64,000 nucleotides of DNA, taken from assembly GCA_027604705.1 (NCBI GenBank), contig JADHYV010000008.1, positions 1 to 64,000 on the forward strand, read 5' to 3'. A model generated the notes under the pieces. It did not search any database. It was not told where the DNA came from and saw only the letters and a program-made list of their open reading frames with translations. Shown piece after piece: positions 54,953 through 64,000 of this stretch (positions are counted from its first letter, which is position 1; each line of letters starts with the position of its first letter). The position numbers and the translations under genes were made by a program. Source of the stretch: Allomyces arbusculus. Its lineage: Eukaryota; Blastocladiomycota; Blastocladiomycetes; Blastocladiales; Blastocladiaceae.

Positions 54953-55544
54953 GGCCAAAATGGAAAAGTAGTCGGTCGCGAGCAAACGAGAGCGTGGGAG
55001 CAAGCGATGTTGCTCCAGAAGAGCAGGACGTCAATGACGCAGGAACAGCTGACCGCGTTTATATCTTTTATCATCCATCAACCACAACGACGTCGCCTGG
55101 AATATCCACTTGCCGCTCCCTCCAGTCCCCTGCCCTCCTTTGCATGAACAACTTACCGCAATTCGTACCGAAACGCAACAAAGCCTGACGTGTCGAGGCG
55201 GGTGTCCCAGACTCCCAGTACCGGCGCTTCGCCGCTGTCCCACATCCAGCATCCTCATCCGGTGTCCGCTTCCGCCATCGCCGCCGCCGCCCGGCCCAAG
55301 TGACCAATCGACTGGGCGACGCGGCGGCCCACGCGCGCTGCCGCGGTCAGCTGCGCTCCACACCGTTGTTCTCGGCCGACGACGTGACCATCGACAAGAC
55401 CACCGCTCAATAATTATCAAGACGCGTCCGCGCGCGATGCCGCGGCAAGGCGACTGAAATTCTCCCAGCTTCTTATCACGTCCCTTTTCACTCTGCCCTC
55501 TGTCGAGCACCGCCCCTGTCACTTGCCCCCGACCCGACATCGCG
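54953..55544. other. Divergent promoter region, 592 bp
   Basis: Between the F-box-like gene (-) and the LRR/RNI gene (+). A TATA-like word TATAAA on - lies at ~55058-55063. No gene seen. Confidence 0.5.
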
Positions 55545-57371
55545 ATGCCGACCAAGTCTGCGACTGCCAGCACCGGCAAGAAGAAGGCAGGTGGCAAGAA
55601 ATCGCGCAGCGCCGAGGAGGCCGCACGACAGGCCGTGCTCGCGGCGGCACGTGTCGAGGCCGTGCGCGCCCTGCGACAATCGTACACGACCCAGGCGCGG
55701 TTGTTCTTGCGCGAGCCTGTCCCGGTCGTGGGCACCCAGATCGACCGCGCCGCGGCCGATGGGGTCGACGTCGACAAGGTCCGTCCTGAAGCCGCTGCGT
55801 GCCTGCGCGCATGCGTGCTCGACTGACGCCGTCCACCGCTGCGTGTAGCTCGTCCTGACCAAACTCTCGCTGACCGCCAGCGACTTGTGGGCGCTCGGCA
55901 CCGCGTTCGATTCCTACGCCGCACTGACGACCCTCACACTGTGCATGGTCCCGCTCGACGACAAGATGGTCGCGGCACTCGCGAGTTTCGCCACGGCGCA
56001 CCCGGCCCTTTCGACACTCTCCCTCGTCGACACCCACTTGGGCCCGGGCGCAGCCACCCACCTCGCGTCTTGTGTGCCGCACTCGGCGCTCACCGGGTTG
56101 CACCTCGATTATAACTCCCTCGGGTCCGCCGCATGGCACCACTTCCTCCTCGCGCTGATCCCGCCCACTGAACCGGACGCGTGCGAGTCGTGCGCGCTCG
56201 CGGTCGTGCGCGCGAAAGAGGCCGCGGAGGCTGCGGCGGCGGCTGCGGCTAAGGCGGCGGCGATCGCGGCGCTCCCCCCGCCGCCCCCGAAACCCGCGCC
56301 GCCGGTGGAGAAGGCGAAGAAGGGGGCCAAGGGTAAGGGCGGGAAAGCGGCCAAGAAAAAGGCGCCGGCCAAGGTGGAGGTTGTCCCACCCCCACCCCCA
56401 CCGCCGTCCAAGGAAGAGCGACGCGCTATGCGACCGCACACGACGCTGACGCGATTGTCGTGCAAGTTTGCCGGGATGGACGAGGAGGTCGGCGACGCGA
56501 TTGGTCGGCTGCTCGCGGGCAACTCGTCGATCAAGTACGGAGCTCCCCTCCCTGTCCTAGTCCACCTCGCTTGCCACTGACACCCCTTCGTTCCAATAGA
56601 GACCTCGACCTGTCCGGCAACCGGCTCGGCCCACGCGGTCTCCTCGCCGTGATCGAAGGCCTCCGGTCGAACACGTTCCTCGAAACCCTCAACCTCTCCG
56701 CTAACGGCGTGCGCGCCGCCGCCGCGTCCGCCGGGTCGCCGATCGACGCGAACGCGGCCTTGCGCGCAGCGACCGCCGGAATCACCGCCGCGCGCCGCCT
56801 TTCCCGCGGCAGCCTGGCCGCGACTTCGGCGGCCCCCGCGCGTGGCGGGATCGCCAAAGTGCGCATTCCGAAAGCGCCCACGACCGCCGCACCTCCCGCC
56901 CCCGCGCCCGCGGCCGCGACGCTCGCACCACCGCCGGACGCCTCTACGGCGGCGATCGACGGTGCCGACGCCGACCCCACACCCTCGACACCTGCACCAC
57001 CGCCCCCACCACCCCCACCCGGCGCCGCCGCCGCGGTCGCCGCGGCCATCGACGCGCTGTGCGCGCACATCGCCGACCCGGACTCGGTCTCCCGACTGGC
57101 CTCCGTCGACTTGCGGCACAACCACGTCGGCGACGACGGCGCGTCGCGGATCCTGGACGCGCTCAAGGCGCGGGCGGCGGCGATGGCGGGTTCCGCGGGC
57201 GGGACGGGGCCGGTGCCCGTGACCGTATATGTCTCGGAGCGGACGCCGGCGGTGGTGTATGCGAAGTTGCACGATGTGAATCGCGCGATGGAGGCGAAGC
57301 GGCGTTTGATGGCGGGCAAGAAGAAGGGGAGGAAGGGGGTGGTTGGGAAGAAGAAGGTGGTGAGAAAGTGA
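55545..57371 (+). CDS. LRR/RNI-type protein with Pro- and Lys-rich inserts
   Basis: Three exons, 55545-55778, 55849-56534, 56600-57371; 563 aa. A basic N-terminus (GKKKAGGKKSR) and Ala-rich helix precede RNI-like leucine-rich repeats: LVLTKLSLTASDLWAL, LTTLTLCMVPLDDKMV, LSTLSLVDTHLGPGAA, LTGLHLDYNSLGSAAW. A long Ala/Pro/Lys insert follows, then LTRLSCKFAGMDEEVG, LDLSGNRLGPRGLLAV, LETLNLSANGV, another low-complexity insert, and VSRLASVDLRHNHVGDDGA; the C-terminus is KKKGRK-rich. The repeat style, with irregular inserts, recalls LRRC71-like axonemal proteins, which would suit a flagellated fungus; that is a guess. No enzymatic domain. Confidence 0.7.
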
Positions 57372-57870
57372 GGACGGGGAGCGGGATTGGGGGGGGGGGG
57401 GGGGAATCGTGTTTGTGTGCTGGTAATGATCGATACCTTTAGGTTTGGAACTGCCGTCTTTGACTGGATGGAGGGAGTTTTTGAACTTGCTGACTGGTGG
57501 AGACACATGTGCAGATCGAAAGCAAACATCGCGCGCCATGGGCGGGGCGCAGAAGAATCTGTTTAGCGGGCGCGCAGGACCGCGGCGACGCCGAACCCTT
57601 GCAAAAGAGGATGGAGAAGCGCAAGCAAACGTGGGGAGAAATTAACAGCCAACCGCGTGCCCACGTCGTCGCGTCAGGATCAAATCAGAAACAGAAAAGA
57701 GCATGTGCAAGACCGCAGACCCCCCGTGCGGAAACCGCGCCAAAATGAACGAGAGACGGGTAGAGAACGAACAATTACGAAGCGACAGCAATAAAAAAAG
57801 CAACAACCACGCTCGACACGCGACGCGCACACTACCTATAAACAAAACCGACCAGGCCCCGCCTCCACCC
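57372..57870. other. Convergent 3' region, 499 bp
   Basis: Holds a run of 16 G at 57389-57404 and no gene. Confidence 0.6.
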
Positions 57871-60697
57871 TCACAGGTCGAGCGCGCGCTTGAGCTGCGC
57901 AAGCTTCTTGGCAATCTGGTCGCGGTCGGCCTCGGACTCGGCAAACTTCAGTTTCGTCACAACCAGCTCGTCCTGCATTTCCTGCAACTGCAACCCGAGC
58001 ATGTTATTCCGTTCCTGCAGCGCGCGCTGTATTCGATCGTGACCGCGAGCGGGACCAGAACCGGCGGCCGCGCGATGGGGTGGACGGATTCGTGGCCAGT
58101 GGCGTCGACGAGGGGGACGGCGTACGTGACGAGGACGAGGTGAAGACCGACCACAGCGAGCGGCGCGTCGGTGGCGGCGTGGACGTGGGCGTGGGCGGGG
58201 TCGGCGGCAGCACCGGCGGCAGCGGTGGCAGCGGTGGGAGGGGAGGAGCGGCGTGCGTCTGTCAGTTCCAAGTGGTTTCGTGGACGCGCAGTGCGGCAGG
58301 TGGGGGGCGGGGTCAGGGAAAGTGAACAACAAAAATATCGGTGCTTTTCATCCAACATTCGCGCATCTCGGCCAAAGCAGGGGCGCGGGTGCAAGGGGGG
58401 CGGGGCAATGCGTGATGCAATAGGGGGCCGTCGGCGATAGCGAGGGGACGAGATGGAAACAAAATTCGGAGGATGGACGCCCGGAGGGGTGGAGAAATGA
58501 TACAGGAAAATTCGGAAGTGTGGGGGTGGGGAGAGACACAACAAAATCCCCCCTCTCGCACGAATCAAAACATGAACCGGCGCACCTTATCCGCGTCCTC
58601 GCGGCCATCCTGTTCGCGACGGCGCTGCTCGGCGTGCTCGCGCTCCTCGAGGATCATGGCGCGCAAATCATGCACCTGCTTCGCGAGCGCCTCGTTGGCT
58701 TCGCGCAAACTCGTGTAATCGAGCTTGGTCTGGATCAGTTCATTGGCCAAGTCGACGTGCTCTTGATTGACGAGCGTCAAGTTGCGTTCGAGCGTCTTGA
58801 TCCGGTCTTCGAGCCGACGATTCTCGGCCTTGAGCGTTTCCATGAGCACGAGGTGTGCGTCGGCGAGTTTCACGTCCTGGTCGTACTGCGCGGCCAGCTG
58901 GTCGAGCCGCCGTTTCGTCACCTTGATCTTGATCGCGTCCTCGACAAACTCGTTGCCGTGCGTCGCATAGTACTCGAACAGACCTGTCTTGAGGAATTCC
59001 AAGAGCGACTCGAATTCGAGCGTGAGCAGGTGCGTCTCGTGCTTTTTCAAGAGCGCCAGCGCAAACTTGAGCAGGACCTCGACTACACGATTCTCGCGTC
59101 AGTGATTCCGCTCTCGGGGACGCACTTGTTACAGAAACGGGTGGACAAGGTACGTACCACCCTCGGCGAAAATCAAGTCGAACACGCGCAGCACCAAGTC
59201 GAGCGGGAACCGGTAGGCAAAGAGCGTCATGAACCATTGCGACGCATACATGGTGGACCTCACGCCCTCGCGCGTCAAGTGCTCGTGCACGTCCGGCATT
59301 TGCTCGACGAGCAACTGGTCAAACTGGAACATGCGCAGCTGCAGACCGTCCATGTGCGGCGTGTAGTGGCCGCGCAGGCCGTAGGTCTTGAGCAGCTTGA
59401 CGAGCACGCAGAATGCCTCTTCGTCGGGCATCTAGCGTTTGACAGCCGCAAGTGAGCAGGAAACGCGTTATCAGCAACCCAAGCAAAACGTACGTTGAGC
59501 AGCAACGGCCCTGCAACAAACGAGAGCCCCTGACAGTACCCTACCTCCGGGTCGAAAATGGAGTAGGCCTTGACGACATGGAAGAGCGCCTCCTGGCCGG
59601 GTCCACCGGGGGTCGCAAAGAACGGGTGGCCCGGGAAAGTGCGCGGCAAATCGCGCTGAATCAACTTCTCAAACGGCGACGGCAACGGCAAGAGCCGCTG
59701 AAACTCGCGCTCGAGTTCGGCCGACTTGGCACCCGACATGAGCAGCCAGACGGTGCCGCGCACTTTGGCGGGAATCCCCATTTGCACCTGCTTGAGCAGC
59801 TGTTTCGGGTGGCGCCGCGCAATCGTGTCGTAGTCCTGGATCACCTTGCCCCAGAATTCTGTCCGCGGTGCGGGGGGACAGTCAGTGCAGGGCGCGTGGG
59901 TGCGACGGTGGGGTGGGGAGGATGGTACCCCAGTCGACATCGTCGTCCTCCGACTGGACCGACTCGCCCGATGCGGCGCGCGCGAGGTGCGGGTCCGAAG
60001 TCGCCGGGTTCGGCGAGACGGCACGCTTGGCCGTGGTCGTGGCTGCGGTCGCGCCCCACCGCAGTTTCTCGAGCGACGACTTGAAGAAGGACGAGTAGGA
60101 AGAGGGTGCCGGCGACGCGGGTGTCGGCTGCGGCGAAGTGGCCGCGTGAGTGGGCGTCGGCGATGCTGGTGCTGCCGTCGCGAATCCAGGCACACCAAGA
60201 AACGACGATTTTGCTGGTGGCGGCGGCGGAATCGGGATCCCGTGCGGTTCAGCATCGCTGTCGGACGACGCGGCCGCGGCCGATGCCGACGTGACCGACG
60301 ACGGGCGCGACGAATTGGAGACGGTCGACATGGGCAGTGGCGTGTTGCTGGCAATGACCGACGACCGCACAGTTGGCCTCGGCGCGCGCATGGTGGTGCG
60401 CAACGGCGTCTCGCCGTCCTCGTCGTCCTCGCCAGCGCCGTGCGCGTCGACGAGAACGGCGTCATCATCGTCGGCATCGCGTGCGGGCGACGCGGCAGGG
60501 GACAGCGGCAGTGGCGTGGCGCGGTGCGGGCTCGACGCGCGCGAGGCGGTGCTGGATGGTGGCTGCGGCTGCTGCAGGCGCGCGAGCGGGATGGTTGCGG
60601 GCAAGATGGGCGAGGCCGGGCGGTCATTGGGGTCGTCATCGCGCAGGCCCGCCCAGGTCGCGGCCGACATGGGCGTCGGGCTGGCAAGGGCGTCCAT
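57871..60697 (-). CDS. TBC-domain Rab GTPase-activating protein with coiled coil
   Basis: Exons 60697-59929, 59858-59494, 59431-59158, 59082-58586 and 58026-57871; 686 aa. Residues 1-255 are disordered. The TBC domain starts at DWEFWGKVIQDYDTIARR, MGIPAKVRGTVWLLMSG, and has both catalytic fingers: Arg in LIQRDLPRTFP (IxxDxxR) and Gln in GYCQGLSF (YxQ). DLIFAEGVEVLLKFALALL ends the domain, joined exactly by intron 3. A long coiled coil follows (LKAENRRLEDRIKTLER), continuing in the last exon (LQLQEMQDELVVTKL). The layout is that of the Gyp5/EVI5 group, which stimulates GTP hydrolysis on exocytic Rabs. The last intron as modelled is 559 bp, long for this genome; an extra exon within 58027-58585 is possible. 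Confidence 0.88.
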
Positions 60698-61088
60698 GTC
60701 GATGCAGGTGGCGGCGAATGGGCGGCGCGCGCGACGGGTGGGCGGGCAGGCAGGCAGGCAGGCGGGCGGACGAGCACGGGCACGGCAGCAGCAGCAAGTC
60801 GGGCGGCCCAGGGGGACGCAAGGGCGGGAAATGGAACGATGTTGCAGAGGGGCGACAGCGACGGTGGCCGGCCGGCCGGGTTGGTGGAGGTGGGCGGCGG
60901 GCGGCGGCGCGTGGAGCGCGTGGCGGTGGGGCAGCTGCTCCGGGTCAACCTCGTCAAAGGCAAACGCACCCACGGACAGGGCTCAAGCGCAACGCCAAAA
61001 ACCCAAACCGTGACGGCCCACACAGTCCGCCAAAAACCCGTTCCGCCATCGCACGTGCACCCACGCTGGAATTGGCAGTGTCTCGCAC
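60698..61088. promoter_or_regulatory. Divergent promoter, TBC GAP / mitochondrial uL6
   Basis: 391 bp between divergent starts, with a GCAGGCAGGCAGGCGGGCGG stretch near 60745. No TATA box. Confidence 0.5.
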
Positions 61089-61970
61089 ATGTCGCTGATC
61101 GCTCGCCAAACCACCAACCCCGTCAGACCACCAATCCGATCAATTTGCGCGCCGCGGCCGCCGAACCCGTTCACGACTCGCCGCACCCGCACCGCTGCTG
61201 GCCTGACCACCACCATGCTCGGCCGCCCGACCGCCGCGGCCATTGCGCCGGCCCGCCGCGCCTTCTCAACGGCGCGCCCGGCCCTGTCCAACATTGGCCG
61301 ACAGCCGATCGCCTACGACGCCAACTCCGTCGAGATCACATTCAAGAACCCGAACAAGGTCCCGGAACCGACCGCGGGCGCGCCGGGCAAGCACGCACTG
61401 GAACTGCGCAAGTCCTACACAGTCAACGTCAAAGGCCCGCTCGGCACGCTCACGCGGGACCTGATGCCGTTTGTGCGGCTCGCGCCCGTCCCCGTCCCGC
61501 GCAAGCTGGTGCAGGTCGCTGCGCCCGCCGCTGACGGCACCCCCGCTCCGGCAACCCCAGCACCAACGGCCGCGCTGTCCGTGAACGTCGACTTCCCGCA
61601 GGTCGCTGCACAGCGCGCCATGTGGGGCACGTCGCGCGCGCTGCTGGCCAATATGGTCAAGGGGGTCACGCAGGGATGGAACGCGTCGCTCAAGCTGGTC
61701 GGTGTGGGTTACCGTGCGGCCGTCGAGGCGCGCACCGTGCAACTCAAGCTCGGTTACGCCAACACGGTGGTCATCCCGATCCCGGACGGTGTCGAGGCCA
61801 AGTGCCCGGCGCCCGACCAGATTGAACTGACGGGCATTGACAAGATGCTCGTGAACCAGTTTGCCGCCACGATTCGGTCCTACAAGCCGCCGGAGCCCTA
61901 CAACCAAAAGGGCATCTTCGTCAACGGCGAGACGATCAAGAAGAAGGCGCCCAAGGGCAAGAAGAACTAG
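61089..61970 (+). CDS. MRPL6: Mitochondrial large-subunit ribosomal protein uL6m
   Basis: Single exon, 293 aa from the ATG at 61089; an in-frame ATG at 61215 (MLGRPTAAAIAPARRAFSTA) begins a textbook mitochondrial presequence and may be the true start, giving 251 aa. uL6 features: YTVNVKGPLGTLTRDL, WGTSRALLANMVKGVTQGW, LKLVGVGYRAAVE, LKLGYANTVVIPIPDGVE, ELTGIDKMLVNQFAATIRSY and the C-terminal signature KPPEPYNQKGIFVNGE followed by KKKAPKGKK. It binds 23S-type rRNA near the GTPase-associated centre of the mitoribosome. An insert between the first two beta strands (Pro/Ala-rich) is longer than in bacteria. Intronless, unlike most neighbours. Confidence 0.93.
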   Translation: MSLIARQTTNPVRPPIRSICAPRPPNPFTTRRTRTAAGLTTTMLGRPTAAAIAPARRAFSTARPALSNIGRQPIAYDANSVEITFKNPNKVPEPTAGAPGKHALELRKSYTVNVKGPLGTLTRDLMPFVRLAPVPVPRKLVQVAAPAADGTPAPATPAPTAALSVNVDFPQVAAQRAMWGTSRALLANMVKGVTQGWNASLKLVGVGYRAAVEARTVQLKLGYANTVVIPIPDGVEAKCPAPDQIELTGIDKMLVNQFAATIRSYKPPEPYNQKGIFVNGETIKKKAPKGKKN

Positions 61971-62155
61971 GAGCGTCGTGTTTTTTTCTTTTGTGTGTCG
62001 TGTTTTGGTTTGTTGCTTTTCGAATGCATAGCGTCACGTATTTCATTTCTGGTTTTCCAGCTGGGAAGATGGGAATGCAAGTTTGACGTGGACCTCAGAT
62101 TGTCAGCTCACGGCGTCTTGCAAACCGTCAGACACCGCTGCACCAGCATCCGACA

Positions 62156-63654
62156 ATGACTAACGCGCCGCCCTCTGCAAGCGCAGCAACCATGAGCAAA
62201 ATCAATTCGGACGCGACAGTATCCCAGCCCGCATCAGCACCGGCCACTACGGCCACGTCGGCCGCAGCACCGACGACCACGACCACCCCAACCGTGCTCC
62301 TCAGGGCCCAGCACATCGAGTTCATTCGCAATCTCGACACGCGCCGCGACGAGCTCGAGTACTGGCTGACCGAGCACCTGCGCGTGAACGGCATCTACTG
62401 GGGGGTCACGGCCCTCGAACTGCTCGGCGCACGCGACGCGCTCGTGCCCAAGGATGTCGTCCAGTTTTTGATGTCGTGCTATAATCCGGACGACGGTACG
62501 CGCAAGAGCGCGTTCCTGCACGGTGTCTTGAAGTGGAATTGATGCGGGCTCGCATCTGGTAGGCGGGTTTGGCGGGTTCACGGGCCACGACTCGCACCTG
62601 CTGTATACGCTGAGCGCGATCCAAGTGCTCGTCATGTACGACCGCGTCGACGTGCTGGATCGCGACAAGGTCGTGTCTTGTACGTGCCTTTCTCCCCCTC
62701 CGGCCTATTCGAGCTAACGTGTCGCTCACTATTCGTTGAATTCCCAAGTCATCGCCGCTCGCCAAAATCTCGACGGATCGTTTACCGGCGACCAATGGGG
62801 CGAGGTCGACGCGCGCTTCTCCTACTGCGCCGTATCAGCTCTCTCCCTCTTAGGTCGGCTCGACGCGATCGATCTCGACAAGGCCGTCGAGTTTGTCCTG
62901 GCGTGCCGCAATTTCGACGGCGGGTTCGGGACCGTGCCTGGCGCCGAGTCGCACGCGGCCATGGTCTTTTGCTGTGTCGGGATGCTCGACATTCTTGGCC
63001 GGCTTGACGCGATCGATATGCAGGCGCTCGGGTGGTGGTTGAGCGAACGGCAGCTGCCGTGTGGCGGGTTGAATGGGCGGCCGGAGAAGCTCGAGGACGT
63101 ACGTTGTGCTTTGGATGGCGGTTCGCGCAGTGTGCTTGATGTTCGCGCTGACGCCTGCGCGGACTGGCCAATAGGTGTGCTACTCGTGGTGGGTCCTGTC
63201 GTCGCTCGCGATGCTCGGTAAAGTCGACTGGATCAACAAGACCGCGCTCGTGCAGTTCATCCTGAGCGCACAGGTCCGTCCGTCGCCCCATCCCCCTTTC
63301 CGTCGTGTCGCAGCCGGACCGAGCAACTCACGCGATGCGCCATTTAGGACACCGAGACGGGCGGCATCGCCGACCGCCCCGGCAACTTGCCCGACGTTTT
63401 CCACACGCTATTCGGGCTCGCTGGTACACGTTCTCCACTCCAGCCCCTCAATCTGAGCCTTCCCGCTGACCATGCCCGAACGTGTAGGTCTGTCGCTGCT
63501 TGGCGACACCACGCTCGGTGCCATCGACCCGACCTACTGTATGCCGCGCGCCGTCATCGACCGCGTGCGGCCCAAGGTCGCGCCGCGTATCGGCGCGCCT
63601 GTTCCACCACCACCAGCAGCAGCAGCACAGACGCCGGCGCAACGCGCACCGTGA
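62156..63654 (+). CDS. BET2: Rab geranylgeranyltransferase, beta subunit
   Basis: Six exons, 62156-62495, 62563-62679, 62749-63098, 63175-63273, 63348-63423, 63488-63654; 382 aa. Prenyltransferase alpha/alpha-barrel repeats: [85 protein letters not shown], and [19 protein letters not shown]. The zinc ligands are in place (Asp and Cys of EDVCYSWW, His of DVFHTL). With the alpha subunit and the escort protein it attaches geranylgeranyl groups to C-terminal cysteines of Rab GTPases. A Thr/Ala-rich ~30-residue N-terminal tail and a Pro-rich tail are extra to the family core. Two ATGs (62156 and 62192) are in frame. Confidence 0.95.
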
Positions 63655-64000
63655 CGCGACGCGACACGTGCGTGTCGGTACGGCGAGAAATGGAGCCAGT
63701 TTTGTCCCCGCCCGCCCTCCAGGCATGCCGTGCCGCACAGCTCAGGTGCAGGTCCCACGCCCACTCGTCGTGCGCGTCGAACCGTGTCGCGTACCTGTCA
63801 GGCACACGAAATGTCGAGAGGGATTGCGATAAACAAAAATATGGAGGTTCCGCCCACCAAACGGAGCAAAAGGCAAGTGAGAAGCCTGCGGTAATTTACG
63901 GTGCGGTGCCGACCGGACGTGCAGCATCGCGCCACAGAGTGCGTCAGGGCAGAAAACCAACGGCGAGTCATGCTCGCTGCCACGGCCTGCCGACGTGGCG
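63655..64000. other. Intergenic to window end
   Basis: Nothing recognised. Confidence 0.6.

Overview
The window reads as nuclear DNA of a GC-rich, intron-rich fungus. Evidence: compact protein-coding genes with about 70 short introns (mostly 55-110 bp), fungal cell-surface and wall-degrading proteins (Ser/Thr-rich mucin-like protein, GPI-type tyrosinase, GH28 polygalacturonase), and fungal versions of housekeeping genes (cofilin, CFD1, DPM3, RPS25, MRPL6, BET2, NAXD, TERT). The high GC content, the GTACG(T/C) type of 5' splice site and a possible flagellar-type LRR protein would suit an early-diverging, perhaps zoosporic lineage (for example Blastocladiomycota); that placement is inference. 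No tRNA, rRNA, CRISPR, virus-like element or intact transposon was seen.

Layout. 0-2 kb: no gene. 2-4.5 kb: a Gln/Ser-repeat protein and ribosomal protein eS25. 4.8-6.2 kb: mitochondrial EngB-type GTPase. 6.7-11 kb: two divergent membrane proteins (single-pass type I on -, Pro-rich four-TM on +). 11.5-13.6 kb: S9 prolyl-oligopeptidase-family peptidase. 16.4-19.3 kb: secreted mucin-like protein with repeated CPxGxKT modules. 19.9-24.2 kb: telomerase reverse transcriptase, 19 exons. 24.3-26 kb: tyrosinase (-). 26.9-28.2 kb: Sec14-like. 28.5-29.2 kb: cofilin (-). 30.2-30.5 kb: DPM3 (-). 30.9-31.7 kb: Lys-tailed nuclear protein, perhaps Pol I RPA34-like. 32.2-35.2 kb: F-box/LRR protein running into a homopolymer-rich stretch and a 10-N gap. 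35.7-37.2 kb: NAD(P)HX dehydratase. 38.0-38.8 kb: second Gln/Ser-repeat protein (-), paralogous to the first with the same intron. 40.6-42 kb: endopolygalacturonase (-). 43.3-44.5 kb: SDR (-). 44.7-46.2 kb: RING/coiled-coil TRAIP-like ligase (-). 46.6-47.7 kb: CFD1 (-). 49.9-52.1 kb: OFA-type MFS transporter. 52.6-55 kb: second F-box-like protein (-). 55.5-57.4 kb: LRR/RNI protein. 57.9-60.7 kb: TBC Rab-GAP (-). 61.1-62 kb: mitochondrial uL6. 62.2-63.7 kb: Rab geranylgeranyltransferase beta.

There are no operons; genes lie on both strands with 0.2-2.8 kb spacers. Some jobs recur: mitochondrial function (EngB, uL6m, NAXD), Rab traffic (TBC GAP, BET2), genome maintenance (TERT, TRAIP-like), and secreted or surface proteins for a saprotroph or parasite. 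The most unusual content is the pair of prion-like Gln/Ser-repeat genes, the modular mucin, and the splice-site pattern. Exon coordinates were derived by hand from frame, phase and family homology and have not been checked against transcripts.
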